Shown: positions 15,232 through 23,084, counted from the first letter of the stretch. The stretch: 39,653 nucleotides of DNA from Woeseiaceae bacterium (GCA_022866645.1 JALHUQ010000428.1:1-39653), one strand, 5' to 3'. The notes: generated from the sequence alone by a model not told the origin. Numbers and translations: made by a program.

Positions 15232-16248
15232 CTAGCCGCCGATATAGTACATCTCCATTTTCTGAATTTCGCGGCCTTCCCGGCGCAGCGCAGCACGTTG
15301 CTCGCTATATCGGTCCGCGCGCCGCGTCCAAACCTGCCGGATGATATCGGCGAGTTCTTCGTCATTGGCTCCGTCTCGCAGCGGCTGGCGCAGGTCGGTG
15401 CCCACTGTTGCAAAAAGGCAGGTGAACAGCTGGCCGTCGGATGACAGCCGCGCACGGTGGCAACTTCCGCAGAACGGTTCGGTCACTGACGAAATGAAAC
15501 CGATCTCACCGGCGTCATCCTCGTACACATGACGGGTGGCTACCTCGCCATCGTAATTGCTGCGTACTTCCCTCAACGGCCAACGCTCTGCTATGCGCTC
15601 GCGCAACTCGGCCGATGGCACGGTATCGGTTTCCTTCCAGTGATTGATGTTGCCGACGTCCATGAATTCGATCAGGCGCACGATGACGCCCGAGCCGCGA
15701 AACCGCTGCAGCAGCTCGGGTACGGCATGGTCGTTGACACCGCGCTGCACGACCGCGTTGATTTTGATCGGAGTGAGATCCGCTTCGAGTGCGGCATTGA
15801 TGCCTTCGAAGACGCGGTCCACGCTCCCGCGGCCGCCGTTCATCCGCCGGAACGTCCTCTCGTCGAGTGCATCGAGGCTGACAGTCACGCGATCCAGACC
15901 TGCCGCCTTCAGCCCCGCCGCGTGTTGAGCCAGCAGGATGCCGTTGGTGGTCAGCGCGACCTCCTCGATGCCCGGCAGCGCGCGCAGATCGCCGATCAGG
16001 TCCGCAAGCGCCGGTCGCAGCAACGGCTCCCCGCCCGTAATGCGCAGCTTGCGAACGCCGGCCGAGGCGAACAGGCGCGTGAGGCGCACGATCTCGCTGA
16101 ACTTCAGCCGCTGGTCGGTCGGCAGGAACTTGAAATTTCGATGATACTTTTCTTCGGGCATACAATAGGTGCACCGAAAATTGCACCGGTCCGTCACCGA
16201 GATACGGAGATCGCGCAGACCGCGCCCCATTCGATCGACCGAAGGCAT
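15232..16248 (-). CDS. moaA: GTP 3',8-cyclase MoaA
   Basis: A 338-residue radical SAM enzyme that starts molybdenum cofactor synthesis by converting GTP to 3',8-cyclo-GTP. The N-terminal cluster motif is C22-N-F-R-C26-T-Y-C29 after RISVTDRCNFRC; the SAM-binding RITGGEPLLRP follows. The C-terminal cluster motif is EPFCGSCHRARLSSDG with a third Cys in LFTCLF. The tail ends in the conserved-type Gly-Gly (YYIGG) needed for function. Length is normal. ATG 16248 is 4 bases after the moaD stop. It is the last gene of the leftward mobA-to-moaA operon; moaC and moaE are not in the window. Confidence 0.97.
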   Translation of the reverse strand: MPSVDRMGRGLRDLRISVTDRCNFRCTYCMPEEKYHRNFKFLPTDQRLKFSEIVRLTRLFASAGVRKLRITGGEPLLRPALADLIGDLRALPGIEEVALTTNGILLAQHAAGLKAAGLDRVTVSLDALDERTFRRMNGGRGSVDRVFEGINAALEADLTPIKINAVVQRGVNDHAVPELLQRFRGSGVIVRLIEFMDVGNINHWKETDTVPSAELRERIAERWPLREVRSNYDGEVATRHVYEDDAGEIGFISSVTEPFCGSCHRARLSSDGQLFTCLFATVGTDLRQPLRDGANDEELADIIRQVWTRRADRYSEQRAALRREGREIQKMEMYYIGG

Positions 16249-16252
16249 GGAA

Positions 16253-16531
16253 TTAGCCGCCCGCTACAGCTGAAATGATGCTGACGACGTCCCCGTCACG
16301 CAGAGGCATTTTCAGACCGCTGTGTGAACGCACATCATCGACTCCGACAAAAACGTTGACGTACGGGCGAAGCTCGCCGTCGTTTACGATGACGCGCTGA
16401 AGGAACCCGGGGTGACGAGCACCAATCTGTTCGAGCGCCGCACCCACGGTGTCGGCGTCGGCGTCCATGACCGTCGCGTCGTCAACGAACGGCCGAAGCG
16501 GCATGGGAATACGCACAGTGATCTTGCTCAT
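16253..16531 (-). CDS. moaD: MoaD-type sulfur carrier (small molybdopterin synthase subunit)
   Basis: A 92-residue ubiquitin-like protein. It starts at ATG 16531 (MSKITVRIPMPLRPF), which overlaps the upstream yqeC stop as ATGA; a longer in-frame extension is spurious. The beta-grasp pattern and the C-terminal Gly-Gly (SIISAVAGG), which is thiocarboxylated, are present. It is slightly longer than classical MoaD and resembles the archaeal/ThiS-like MoaD variants often found beside moaA. The partner subunit MoaE is not encoded here. Confidence 0.88.
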   Translation of the reverse strand: MSKITVRIPMPLRPFVDDATVMDADADTVGAALEQIGARHPGFLQRVIVNDGELRPYVNVFVGVDDVRSHSGLKMPLRDGDVVSIISAVAGG

Positions 16532-17292
16532 CTCGTCACCACTGCAACAACGGGACTCGAGGATCGTCGCAGGCAACAAAGGACCACGCGATCGAAGCGC
16601 GATGTCATCCGGATCGCCGCAGTCGCTGCGGCTCGCGCCAATTGTTCTAGCTGTTCATTGTCCACCATGTTGATGACCGGCGCAACGCGCGCCCCGGCGC
16701 TCCCCTGCAACGCGCCCGCGTCACTCGCCAGCAGGCGTCCGACGGCCTCCGGCGTCAGCAGGTTCCCCTGCGCCACCCCCGTGACCGCTGCAACACGCTC
16801 GATGCGATGCGCGACGCGTTCGCCCAGCGGTTCGCCGATCGCCCGTGCCGAGACCACGGGAATCACGACATCGGCGCCCTGCACGAGTAAGGGTTCGCCT
16901 TCCTCCGGCGCCTTGATCCAGCGCATGCGTGCGCCGTCGGCCTTAACGAAACTCGCATCAAAACCACCTTCCTCGTGAATCGAACGGATCATCTCCGGCG
17001 ACACGCCCGAGTATCGGCCCGCCTTTTTCGACGGGCAAGCATAAGCGACGGAACCTGAGCGCGCTGCGACCAGAACGCGATCCCGTAACATCGTTTCATC
17101 GTCGACAATGCGTTCGAGCTGGAAGTCTTCGGGAAACGCGGTCATATGCACGGTCGTGGTCAGTGCGATATGGCCGGTGTGTTCGCGGACCAGTTGATAA
17201 AGGACGGATTTCTTACCGCCTGCGCCGACCGCGCAGACGATTCCCCGGTATGCATCGAGCTCCTCGATGAGTAAACTCGAATGCTCTGTCAT
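16528..17292 (-). CDS. yqeC: YqeC-family putative selenium/molybdenum cofactor accessory protein
   Basis: A 254-residue protein matching the YqeC family, annotated as accessory to selenium-dependent molybdenum hydroxylases. Visible features are a phosphate-binding-loop-like VGAGGKKSVLYQLV (about residues 24-37), LTTTVHMTAFPE, FVKADGARMRWIKAPEEGEP and DVVIPVVSARAIGEPL. The start ATG 17292 overlaps the stop of the upstream repeat-protein gene by one base (TGATG), so expression is coupled. No selenium genes or selenocysteine codons are in this window. The specific role here, in an operon otherwise for standard cofactor synthesis, is unknown. Confidence 0.85.
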   Translation of the reverse strand: MTEHSSLLIEELDAYRGIVCAVGAGGKKSVLYQLVREHTGHIALTTTVHMTAFPEDFQLERIVDDETMLRDRVLVAARSGSVAYACPSKKAGRYSGVSPEMIRSIHEEGGFDASFVKADGARMRWIKAPEEGEPLLVQGADVVIPVVSARAIGEPLGERVAHRIERVAAVTGVAQGNLLTPEAVGRLLASDAGALQGSAGARVAPVINMVDNEQLEQLARAAATAAIRMTSRFDRVVLCCLRRSSSPVVAVVTR

Positions 17293-18356
17293 CACGGCAG
17301 CTCGTCCACGGCCTTTACGCTCAGGACGCGAGGGAGGTAGCTCGCGATTTCCTGCCAGCGGTCGCCGGCGTCCACGCTTGCGAACAGTTGCCCCCCCGAT
17401 GTCCCGAAGTAGACCCCACAAGGCTCGCGCGAGTCTGTGGCCATGGCTTCACGCAGCACGGTGACGTAAACGTGTTCGGCCGGCATACCCTCGCTCGCCG
17501 ATTCCCAGGTGGCGCCCGCATCGCGGCTGCGGTACACCCGCAGTATTCCGTCGACAGGCATGCGCAGATGCGAGCTCGACTCCGGAATCTGGAATGCGGT
17601 GTCCGGGTCATTCGGGTCAACCACAATCCCGTAGCCGAAATCGCTCGGCAACCCGTCGGTGATTTCAACCCAGCTTCGTGCGGCGTCGTCACTCCGGTAG
17701 ACGCCGTTGTAACACTGGCGGTAAAGCCGACTCGGCATCGTCGGATGCCTGACGATGCGATGCACGTTGTGGCCGGTCTCGGGCCGGGGCCCGGGCAGGT
17801 TCTCGGCACGCACTCCGACGTTGGCGGGCCGCCATGTCTCGCCGCCATCGTCGCTGCGATACACCCCGCCCGCCGAGACGGCGGCGACGATGTCGTCCGG
17901 GTTCTGTCCGTCGACGTAGATCGAGTGCACTGCAAAACAGCCCTTGGAGGGCTCCCAGGTCGAGCGTGTCGGATGCTCGTTGAGACCGGCGACAGGCTGC
18001 CAGCTCCGGCCGCGATCATCGCTGCGAAAGAGCCCGGCCGGATCGATACCTGCGAACAGGACGTCGCCCGCTGCGGCCAGGTACCAGATGGCTTCTGTTG
18101 CGCCACGCCCGCTGTCCGCAGCGTGCTGCGGCACGGCCTCGAGCGATGCCCAGGTCGCGCCGAGGTCGGTGCTCGCGTAGATATGTGCACCCCAGATCTC
18201 GTGTGACGTCGCGGCATAGAGCATGCCGTAGGGCGCGACCAGCGTGTGCAACACGGAGTAGCCCGCCAGGTGCGGACCGTCGAGACGCCAGTCCCCATTC
18301 GCACCATCCGCGAAGACACGAAAAAGCCCTTTCGAAGTGCCGACCAGCAACATCAT
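17292..18356 (-). CDS. Asp-box (BNR/sialidase-like) beta-propeller protein in the cofactor operon
   Basis: A 354-residue protein with no signal peptide. It carries at least six Asp-box motifs of the pattern S-x-D-x-G-x-x-W: IYASTDLGATW, LFRSDDRGRSW, VYRSDDGGETW, VYRSDDAARSW, VYRSRDAGATW and LFASVDAGDRW. The fold should be a six- or seven-bladed propeller, as in sialidases and photosystem assembly factor Ycf48. No catalytic sialidase residues (the arginine triad and FRIP motif) are evident, so an enzymatic role is doubtful; propellers of this kind often serve as assembly or binding platforms. It lies between moaB (60-base gap) and yqeC (1-base overlap), which ties it to molybdenum cofactor handling. 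It begins MMLLVGTSKGLF; either Met could be the start. Confidence 0.75.
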   Translation of the reverse strand: MMLLVGTSKGLFRVFADGANGDWRLDGPHLAGYSVLHTLVAPYGMLYAATSHEIWGAHIYASTDLGATWASLEAVPQHAADSGRGATEAIWYLAAAGDVLFAGIDPAGLFRSDDRGRSWQPVAGLNEHPTRSTWEPSKGCFAVHSIYVDGQNPDDIVAAVSAGGVYRSDDGGETWRPANVGVRAENLPGPRPETGHNVHRIVRHPTMPSRLYRQCYNGVYRSDDAARSWVEITDGLPSDFGYGIVVDPNDPDTAFQIPESSSHLRMPVDGILRVYRSRDAGATWESASEGMPAEHVYVTVLREAMATDSREPCGVYFGTSGGQLFASVDAGDRWQEIASYLPRVLSVKAVDELP

Positions 18357-18416
18357 GACGTCAGGACCGCGAGACCGGCAGATGCGCAGGCATGGTCGAT
18401 GTTCCTGACTGGCCTG

Positions 18417-18947
18417 TCACGTTTCGAGCAGCCTCGGCATCAGTTCCGTCAGGTTGCAGGGCCGTGTGCGTTGGTCGAGCTGGGCGCTTATCAGGTCGTC
18501 CCAGGCCGTGGCGCAGGCACCCGAGGAACCGGGTACGCAAAAGACATAGGTACCGTTGGCGACGCCGGCCAGGGCACGCGACTGTATCGTCGAGGTGCCG
18601 ATCTGCTCCCAGGAGATCTTGCGAAACATCTCGCCGAAGCCGTCTATCACTTTATCGAGCAGCGGCCTCACGGCTTCGGGTGTGCCATCGCGCCCGGTGA
18701 CTCCGGTGCCGCCCGTCGTGATAACGGCATCGACACCGTCATCGGCGATCCAGCCCGCGACGACGGCACGAATCCTGTAGACGTCATCGGGCACGATCAG
18801 CTTGTGCGCCAAGTGGTGGCCTGCCTTGCCCAGGCGCTCGGCCAGCAGTTTGCCGGACTTATCGGTCTGCTCATTACGACTGTCGGAAACCGTCAGCACT
18901 GCGATGTTCAACGCGACGAATTCGCGCTCGTTCGGAGAATCTTTCAT
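18417..18947 (-). CDS. moaB: Molybdopterin adenylyltransferase-type protein MoaB
   Basis: A 176-residue member of the MoaB/MogA family that adenylylates molybdopterin before metal insertion. Motifs are IAVLTVSDSRNEQTDKSG, AVITTGGTGVTGRDGTPEA, and FCVPGSSGACATAWDDLI. The last matches MoaB more than MogA. AAGGAGG is placed eight bases before ATG 18947, one of the strongest ribosome binding sites in the operon. It follows moeA by 24 bases. Confidence 0.93.
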   Translation of the reverse strand: MKDSPNEREFVALNIAVLTVSDSRNEQTDKSGKLLAERLGKAGHHLAHKLIVPDDVYRIRAVVAGWIADDGVDAVITTGGTGVTGRDGTPEAVRPLLDKVIDGFGEMFRKISWEQIGTSTIQSRALAGVANGTYVFCVPGSSGACATAWDDLISAQLDQRTRPCNLTELMPRLLET

Positions 18948-18971
18948 ATCGGACCCCTCCTTGCGCGCCGT

Positions 18972-20237
18972 TCAAACGAAGGCCGCAAATGGCTGTACGT
19001 TCACCTCGTCCCCTGGCGCAACGGGACCGGCGTCTTCTGCCAGTACGATAAAGCAATTCGCAGCGCTCATCGAACTCAGAACCCCCGAACCCTGGGTGCC
19101 CGTCCTGCGTACGACGAGACGCCCGTCCGGCTTCCGCGAAAGCACGCCGCGCTGAAATTCACGGCGACCCGGCTTGGTACGCAGGGCTTCTTCGCACACT
19201 GCCGTCACACTCAGCGGCGGCGCGGGATCCGGCAACCCGGCGAGCGACTGCAGGGCAGGTTGCACCAGCTGATAGAAGGTGGCCATGACCGATACCGGAT
19301 TGCCCGGTAACCCGAAGAACAGCGCGTTGCCGATGCGGCCGAAAGCGAGCGGCCGTCCGGGCTTCATAGCGACTTTCCAGAATCCCACTGAACCCGAGCG
19401 CTCGAGTGTCTCGGTCACGTAGTCGGCATCGCCGACCGAGACGCCCCCGGTGGTGATGATGGCGTCGGCTACGGCTGCCGCGTCCGAGAATGCCCGCGCC
19501 ACCGCATCACGCTCATCGCGCACAACCCCCATGTCGATTGCTTCGACACCTAGGCGCATCAGCATGCCGTAGATCGTGTACCGGTTACTGTCGTAAATCT
19601 GGCCTTTCTCGAGCGATTCGCCGACGTGCCGCAATTCGTCTCCCGTCGAGAAGAACGCAACGCGCGGGCGCCGCCGCACACTGACCTCACTGACGCCGAG
19701 TGACGCGATGATGCCGAGCTCGGCGGGCCGCAGGTGCGTGCCGGCTCGCAGAGCAACCTCACCCGCACCGATATCCTCGCCGGCTTGCCGCACATGCTGT
19801 CCGGCCTTTTGACCTGCCGCCAGAATCGCGATGTCGCCCTCGAGCTCGACGTTCTCCTGCATGACGACGGAATCCGTACCCGCCGGCATCGCCGCACCGG
19901 TCAGGACGCGGGTGCACTGGCCCGCAGTGACTGCACCCGTGAACGGCTTGCCGGCCGCGGCGACACCAATAATCGCGAGGCGGGTCTCACCGTCGGCCTG
20001 GAGATCTCTACTGGCATACGCATACCCATCCATCGCGGAGTTCGTGTGCGCCGGGACATCGATGGCCGACACCACGTCACCGGCAAGCACCCGGCCCAGC
20101 GCGCTGCGGATCGCGAGTGTCTCAATACCTTCGACAGGTCGCGCATCGGCCAGGATGCGAGCCAGCGCATCTTCGAGCTTCAGCGCCGGACCGAAGTCGC
20201 CATCGGCGCAACAATCGATGTTGGATTTGCTGCTCAT
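18972..20237 (-). CDS. moeA: Molybdopterin molybdenumtransferase MoeA
   Basis: A 421-residue enzyme that inserts molybdate (or tungstate) into adenylylated molybdopterin. Motifs include DVPAHTNSAMDGYA, TGAAMPAGTDSVVMQE, FFSTGDELRHVGE, ITTGGVSVGDADYV and FGLPGNPVSVMATF. I choose ATG 20237 (MSSKSNIDCC) because GGAAG sits eight bases before it; another in-frame ATG at 20246 lies too close to that site and would overlap mobA. The frame stays open much further upstream but that part is mobA read out of frame. The gene follows mobA with a gap of one base. Confidence 0.96.
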   Translation of the reverse strand: MSSKSNIDCCADGDFGPALKLEDALARILADARPVEGIETLAIRSALGRVLAGDVVSAIDVPAHTNSAMDGYAYASRDLQADGETRLAIIGVAAAGKPFTGAVTAGQCTRVLTGAAMPAGTDSVVMQENVELEGDIAILAAGQKAGQHVRQAGEDIGAGEVALRAGTHLRPAELGIIASLGVSEVSVRRRPRVAFFSTGDELRHVGESLEKGQIYDSNRYTIYGMLMRLGVEAIDMGVVRDERDAVARAFSDAAAVADAIITTGGVSVGDADYVTETLERSGSVGFWKVAMKPGRPLAFGRIGNALFFGLPGNPVSVMATFYQLVQPALQSLAGLPDPAPPLSVTAVCEEALRTKPGRREFQRGVLSRKPDGRLVVRRTGTQGSGVLSSMSAANCFIVLAEDAGPVAPGDEVNVQPFAAFV

Positions 20238-20238
20238 G

Positions 20239-20880
20239 TCACTCATCTTCCGTCGGAGTTGGCTGCTTGTGTTTCGTGAGCTTTTCTTCCAGTTCCTGCT
20301 TGTCCGCCGGTGCGTTGACGTTCGAAAAAGTATCGATCGCATCGCTGAAATCGGCGCTCGCATAGCCGTGCCGTTCGTACCAGTGATCGATCTTACGCCC
20401 ACCACCGTCGAGATACTCGACAAGGTCGGCGAACAGATCCCGATGAAGCATCGCGAACACGGGCTGCAACCGCTCGCCGTCGTGGGCGACTGCGATCTGC
20501 GAATCTTCGTTCGCCAATGCCGCATGCAATCGCCGCACGAGATCACCGCAGATCAGCGGCGAGTCGCAAGGCACGACCACAATCCAGGGCGTCTTTGCCG
20601 CCTGCATTCCGCGCGCGAATCCCGCCAGTGGCCCGCGGAACTCAGAGTTGCCGTCGTCTATAACGGCACATCCGAATTCGCTATATTTATCGTGATTGCG
20701 GTTCGCATTAATCAGTATGTCGGCCACCTGTACGCGCAGCGCGTCGATCACCCAGGCGATCATCGGCCGATCGTTAATCGGTACCAGTCCCTTGTCGACG
20801 CCACCCATACGCCGGGCCAAACCGCCGGCGAGGATAATGCCCGTCACCTGGTTGCGTACCACCTCGTCTGCCGCAGTCAA
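20239..20880 (-). CDS. mobA: Molybdenum cofactor guanylyltransferase MobA
   Basis: A 213-residue enzyme that attaches GMP to the cofactor, giving the bis-MGD form used by formate dehydrogenases. The nucleotide-binding signature is ILAGGLARRMGGVDKGL, followed by FRGPLAGFARGM, VVPCDSPLI and QPVFAMLHRD. The start codon is TTG at 20880, supported by AAGGAG six bases upstream, with no better ATG. It is the first gene of the leftward cofactor operon; the near-palindrome at 20931-20958 lies about 50 bases upstream. Confidence 0.93.
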   Translation of the reverse strand: MTAADEVVRNQVTGIILAGGLARRMGGVDKGLVPINDRPMIAWVIDALRVQVADILINANRNHDKYSEFGCAVIDDGNSEFRGPLAGFARGMQAAKTPWIVVVPCDSPLICGDLVRRLHAALANEDSQIAVAHDGERLQPVFAMLHRDLFADLVEYLDGGGRKIDHWYERHGYASADFSDAIDTFSNVNAPADKQELEEKLTKHKQPTPTEDE

Positions 20881-20930
20881 ATACCACTCCTTTCAGGTCT
20901 TCGCGGGAACAATCGTCCTCGAATAACCGC

Positions 20931-20958
20931 ATGCTTGCGTCATTTTGACGCAAAGCAT
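20931..20958. promoter_or_regulatory. 28-bp near-palindrome between mobA and a divergent regulator
   Basis: TTGCGTCA (20935-20942), TTT, TGACGCAA (20946-20953) is a perfect 8+8 inverted repeat. Allowing one unpaired A, it extends outward through ATGC...GCAT to 20931-20958. It lies in the 125-base divergent promoter region, about 50 bases from both start codons. It is a strong candidate operator for the Fis-type regulator at 21006 acting on itself and on the cofactor operon. Confidence 0.6.
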
Positions 20959-21005
20959 AGTCTGTCCGCGAGTTTTTTGCCGGACGCGATGCGTGCGTCT
21001 CGCGC

Positions 21006-21674
21006 ATGGGAACCGGAGCATTTTTGTCACAATACAACTCGATTCTCCTTCTTGGTGGCACCAGGCCCGAGGCATCACGCCTCCAGCGGGCGTTGTCACG
21101 GCACTTCCTGCTGGTTGAGAGTGTGCGGGACGTCGAGGAAGCGCGACAACTCGCGCGGCGATGCCGATTCCATGCGCTGGTCCTGGTCGATCCCGAATCG
21201 CCCTGGGAGAGGATGCGCAAGGCGCTCGACGAATGCGAAGAACTGCCGCCCGACGTCCTGATCATCATCGAGAGAAACCGGGCAGAAACCGCGATTGATG
21301 CGCTGAGCGATGGTGTATGTAACGCGTTGCTGCGGCCCGTCTCGAACAATGAACTTGTTGCGGCGCTGATCCGTGCGATCGACAACCGCGACTCACGGCA
21401 GGAAGGGATCCTGCAGACTGAAACTGCGCCCGCCGACGATTCGACCGCAATTTCAGCGCTGCAATCGCCGGGCGAAGCCCGCGCACCGGCGGGAGGAGCC
21501 ACGCCACCCGGATACCCGGTCGACTGGACGCTCGAGCAGGTCAAGCGCCATCATATGATCCGCGTTGTCGACGACAGCAGCGGCAATAAATCGGCCGCGG
21601 CGCGACGCCTCGATATCTCGCGCAAGACGCTGGAGCGCAAGCTCGGTACGGGCAATCTCAAACAACGGAGGTAA
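21006..21674 (+). CDS. NtrC-like regulator with degenerate receiver and Fis-type helix-turn-helix, no AAA+ domain
   Basis: A 222-residue protein. Residues about 10-125 read like a response-regulator receiver (SILLLGGTRPEASRLQRAL, ALVLVDPES, DVLIIIER, LLRPVSNNELVAALIRAID). However, the acidic pocket at the end of strand 1 is replaced by GGT, and the usual Lys-Pro is Arg-Pro, so phosphorylation is doubtful. A linker of about 45 residues follows, then a Fis-type DNA-binding domain (WTLEQVKRHHMIRVV, KSAAARRLDISRKTLERKLG). The order receiver-linker-Fis without the sigma54-interacting AAA+ domain resembles RegA/PrrA-type regulators. It is divergent from mobA and 2 bases from the DUF6494 gene. It probably controls the molybdenum genes through the palindrome upstream. 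Confidence 0.82.
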   Translation: MGTGAFLSQYNSILLLGGTRPEASRLQRALSRHFLLVESVRDVEEARQLARRCRFHALVLVDPESPWERMRKALDECEELPPDVLIIIERNRAETAIDALSDGVCNALLRPVSNNELVAALIRAIDNRDSRQEGILQTETAPADDSTAISALQSPGEARAPAGGATPPGYPVDWTLEQVKRHHMIRVVDDSSGNKSAAARRLDISRKTLERKLGTGNLKQRR

Positions 21675-21676
21675 TC

Positions 21677-21901
21677 ATGAGCAGCAGGGACTTCGACAAG
21701 GATCAATTGAACATTGAAATTCGCCGCTTTTTGAAGCTGGTCGGGATCACGTCGCAACGCGAACTCGAAAAAGCCGTGAAAGACGCAATGGCAGCTGGCA
21801 ATTTGCCTCAATCAGGCAAGCTGGCTGCCAGGATGACGCTGTCGGTGCCTGTTCTGGGTCTCGAACACGTCATCGACCACGAGATCGATATCGACAGGTA
21901 G
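21677..21901 (+). CDS. DUF6494 small protein
   Basis: A 74-residue protein matching the DUF6494 pattern as I remember it: an N-terminal helix (NIEIRRFLKLVGITSQRELEKAVKDAM), a basic linker, then MTLSVPVLGLEHVIDHEIDI. AACGGAGG before ATG 21677 is a good ribosome binding site and lies inside the end of the regulator gene, so the two are co-translated. The function is unknown. Its position in a molybdenum/formate region is consistent with where I have seen the family, but that is weak evidence. Confidence 0.75.
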   Translation: MSSRDFDKDQLNIEIRRFLKLVGITSQRELEKAVKDAMAAGNLPQSGKLAARMTLSVPVLGLEHVIDHEIDIDR

Positions 21902-21926
21902 CGGCGCCGATCTGCGACCCCTGCGA

Positions 21927-22895
21927 TCAATCACCGCCCGTCCATATGAGCGTGCCCAGCTCCGAGAGATCGTAGCCGCCGAGCGTCTTGACATGGCGCT
22001 GGCAGTCGCTGCCGCGCAGGTAGTCGAGCAAATGCTGGAACAGGCTGCGAAAGAAGATACCGCGGTGCAACGCGAGGTCAAACGCTTCCCAGCCGATCGA
22101 CAGGAAGTCGAGTCCGAATTCACTCGCGGAGGCGCGAATCCCCGGGGCAATCTCGGCCTGCCCAATTGCGATCAGCGACGCCGCTTCACGCTCGCTACCG
22201 GCACGACCGGTGATGCGCCGGTCCGACGGATCCAGGTCGTGCTGCGAGATCAGTTCGCGAAGAAATCTTTGCGAACCGCCGCCCTCCTGTCGTTCGACCC
22301 AGCGCACTTCCCGTCGAAACAGTCCTTCGATCCCGTCTCCGGCGGACCACAGACCCGGCGAGACCAGCAAACCCTGCTCCCGCCGATACAACCGTACGAG
22401 GGCCCACTCACCGGCCTGCACGAATTGGCGCAGCAGCGCAGGATGGCGATGGAAGCTCTCCGCCGCGGGCCCCCAGTGGACGCTGCAGACGTCGGCGCGC
22501 CGGTTGGCCAGCAGCGCGAGCCCGAGCTGGCTGCCGGTGGAGGTATAGCTGATCAATGCGCGGGATTGCAGTGACGTGGCAATCTGACTGAGCGCCCGAT
22601 ACAGCAGCGGGTCGTCGCTGCCGGCGATGACGATGCGGTCCGTCAGCAACCCGCCGTGACTGGATTCCAGCAGCCACTGGTCAACCAGATTGCGCGGAAA
22701 CAGCCATTTGCCCGTCAGCTTGGTCGCAGGAATCTTGCCCTCTTGCACCAGTCCGTAAACTTTCTTTTCGTTGACCTGCAAATAAGCCGCCACCTGTTTC
22801 ACCGTCATGAAGCGCGGCGGCGCGTCAGCGTGTTCCGCTGCTTCGTCGGAATAGCCTGTTTGCGCATTATCAGCGCTGTTGGAGTTCCGCTTCAC
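21927..22895 (-). CDS. Helix-turn-helix regulator fused to a periplasmic-binding-protein-like domain
   Basis: A 322-residue one-component regulator. After about 28 polar residues, residues 29-76 form an excisionase/MerR-type helix-turn-helix (MTVKQVAAYLQVNEKKVYGL, then GKWLFPRNLVDQWL). Residues about 84-310 look like the cytoplasmic PBP-like domain of the molybdate/tungstate-binding type (IVIAGSDDPLLYRALSQIA, YTSTGSQLGLALLANRRADV, VHWGP, GRAGSEREAASLIAIGQAEI). The ligand-contacting Ser/Thr positions are visible in outline only. The start is GTG 22895. It is divergent from the DUF3305 gene and lies between the cofactor operon and the formate dehydrogenase genes, so an oxyanion-responsive role over this island is the natural inference. 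Confidence 0.83.
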   Translation of the reverse strand: MKRNSNSADNAQTGYSDEAAEHADAPPRFMTVKQVAAYLQVNEKKVYGLVQEGKIPATKLTGKWLFPRNLVDQWLLESSHGGLLTDRIVIAGSDDPLLYRALSQIATSLQSRALISYTSTGSQLGLALLANRRADVCSVHWGPAAESFHRHPALLRQFVQAGEWALVRLYRREQGLLVSPGLWSAGDGIEGLFRREVRWVERQEGGGSQRFLRELISQHDLDPSDRRITGRAGSEREAASLIAIGQAEIAPGIRASASEFGLDFLSIGWEAFDLALHRGIFFRSLFQHLLDYLRGSDCQRHVKTLGGYDLSELGTLIWTGGD

Positions 22896-23084
22896 TATCG
22901 GGTTTCCAGTTGCCGCAGTTGCCAGATTGGCCCATGTACATACAGAAAGGCCGTTTCGGGACGATACGTCATCCGCGCGACCTGGTCACGGTTCGCTGGC
23001 GCCGGCATGCTCCCTGCACACTGCGCGACCGGCCGCATCGGCAACATGAACGTTCTTTGATCGTTTGCGCTACTATTGATCAAA

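Noticed and set aside
20881..21005. Molybdenum cofactor riboswitch in front of the cofactor operon
   Set aside because: The mobA leader is too short for the known aptamer and the only clear structure is the short DNA palindrome, which fits a protein operator.
18246..21261. Two long plus-strand open frames (354 and 476 codons) opposite moaB, moeA and mobA
   Set aside because: Both lie wholly opposite strongly supported genes, have Arg/Cys/His-rich low-quality sequence and no ribosome binding sites; shadows of GC-rich coding DNA.
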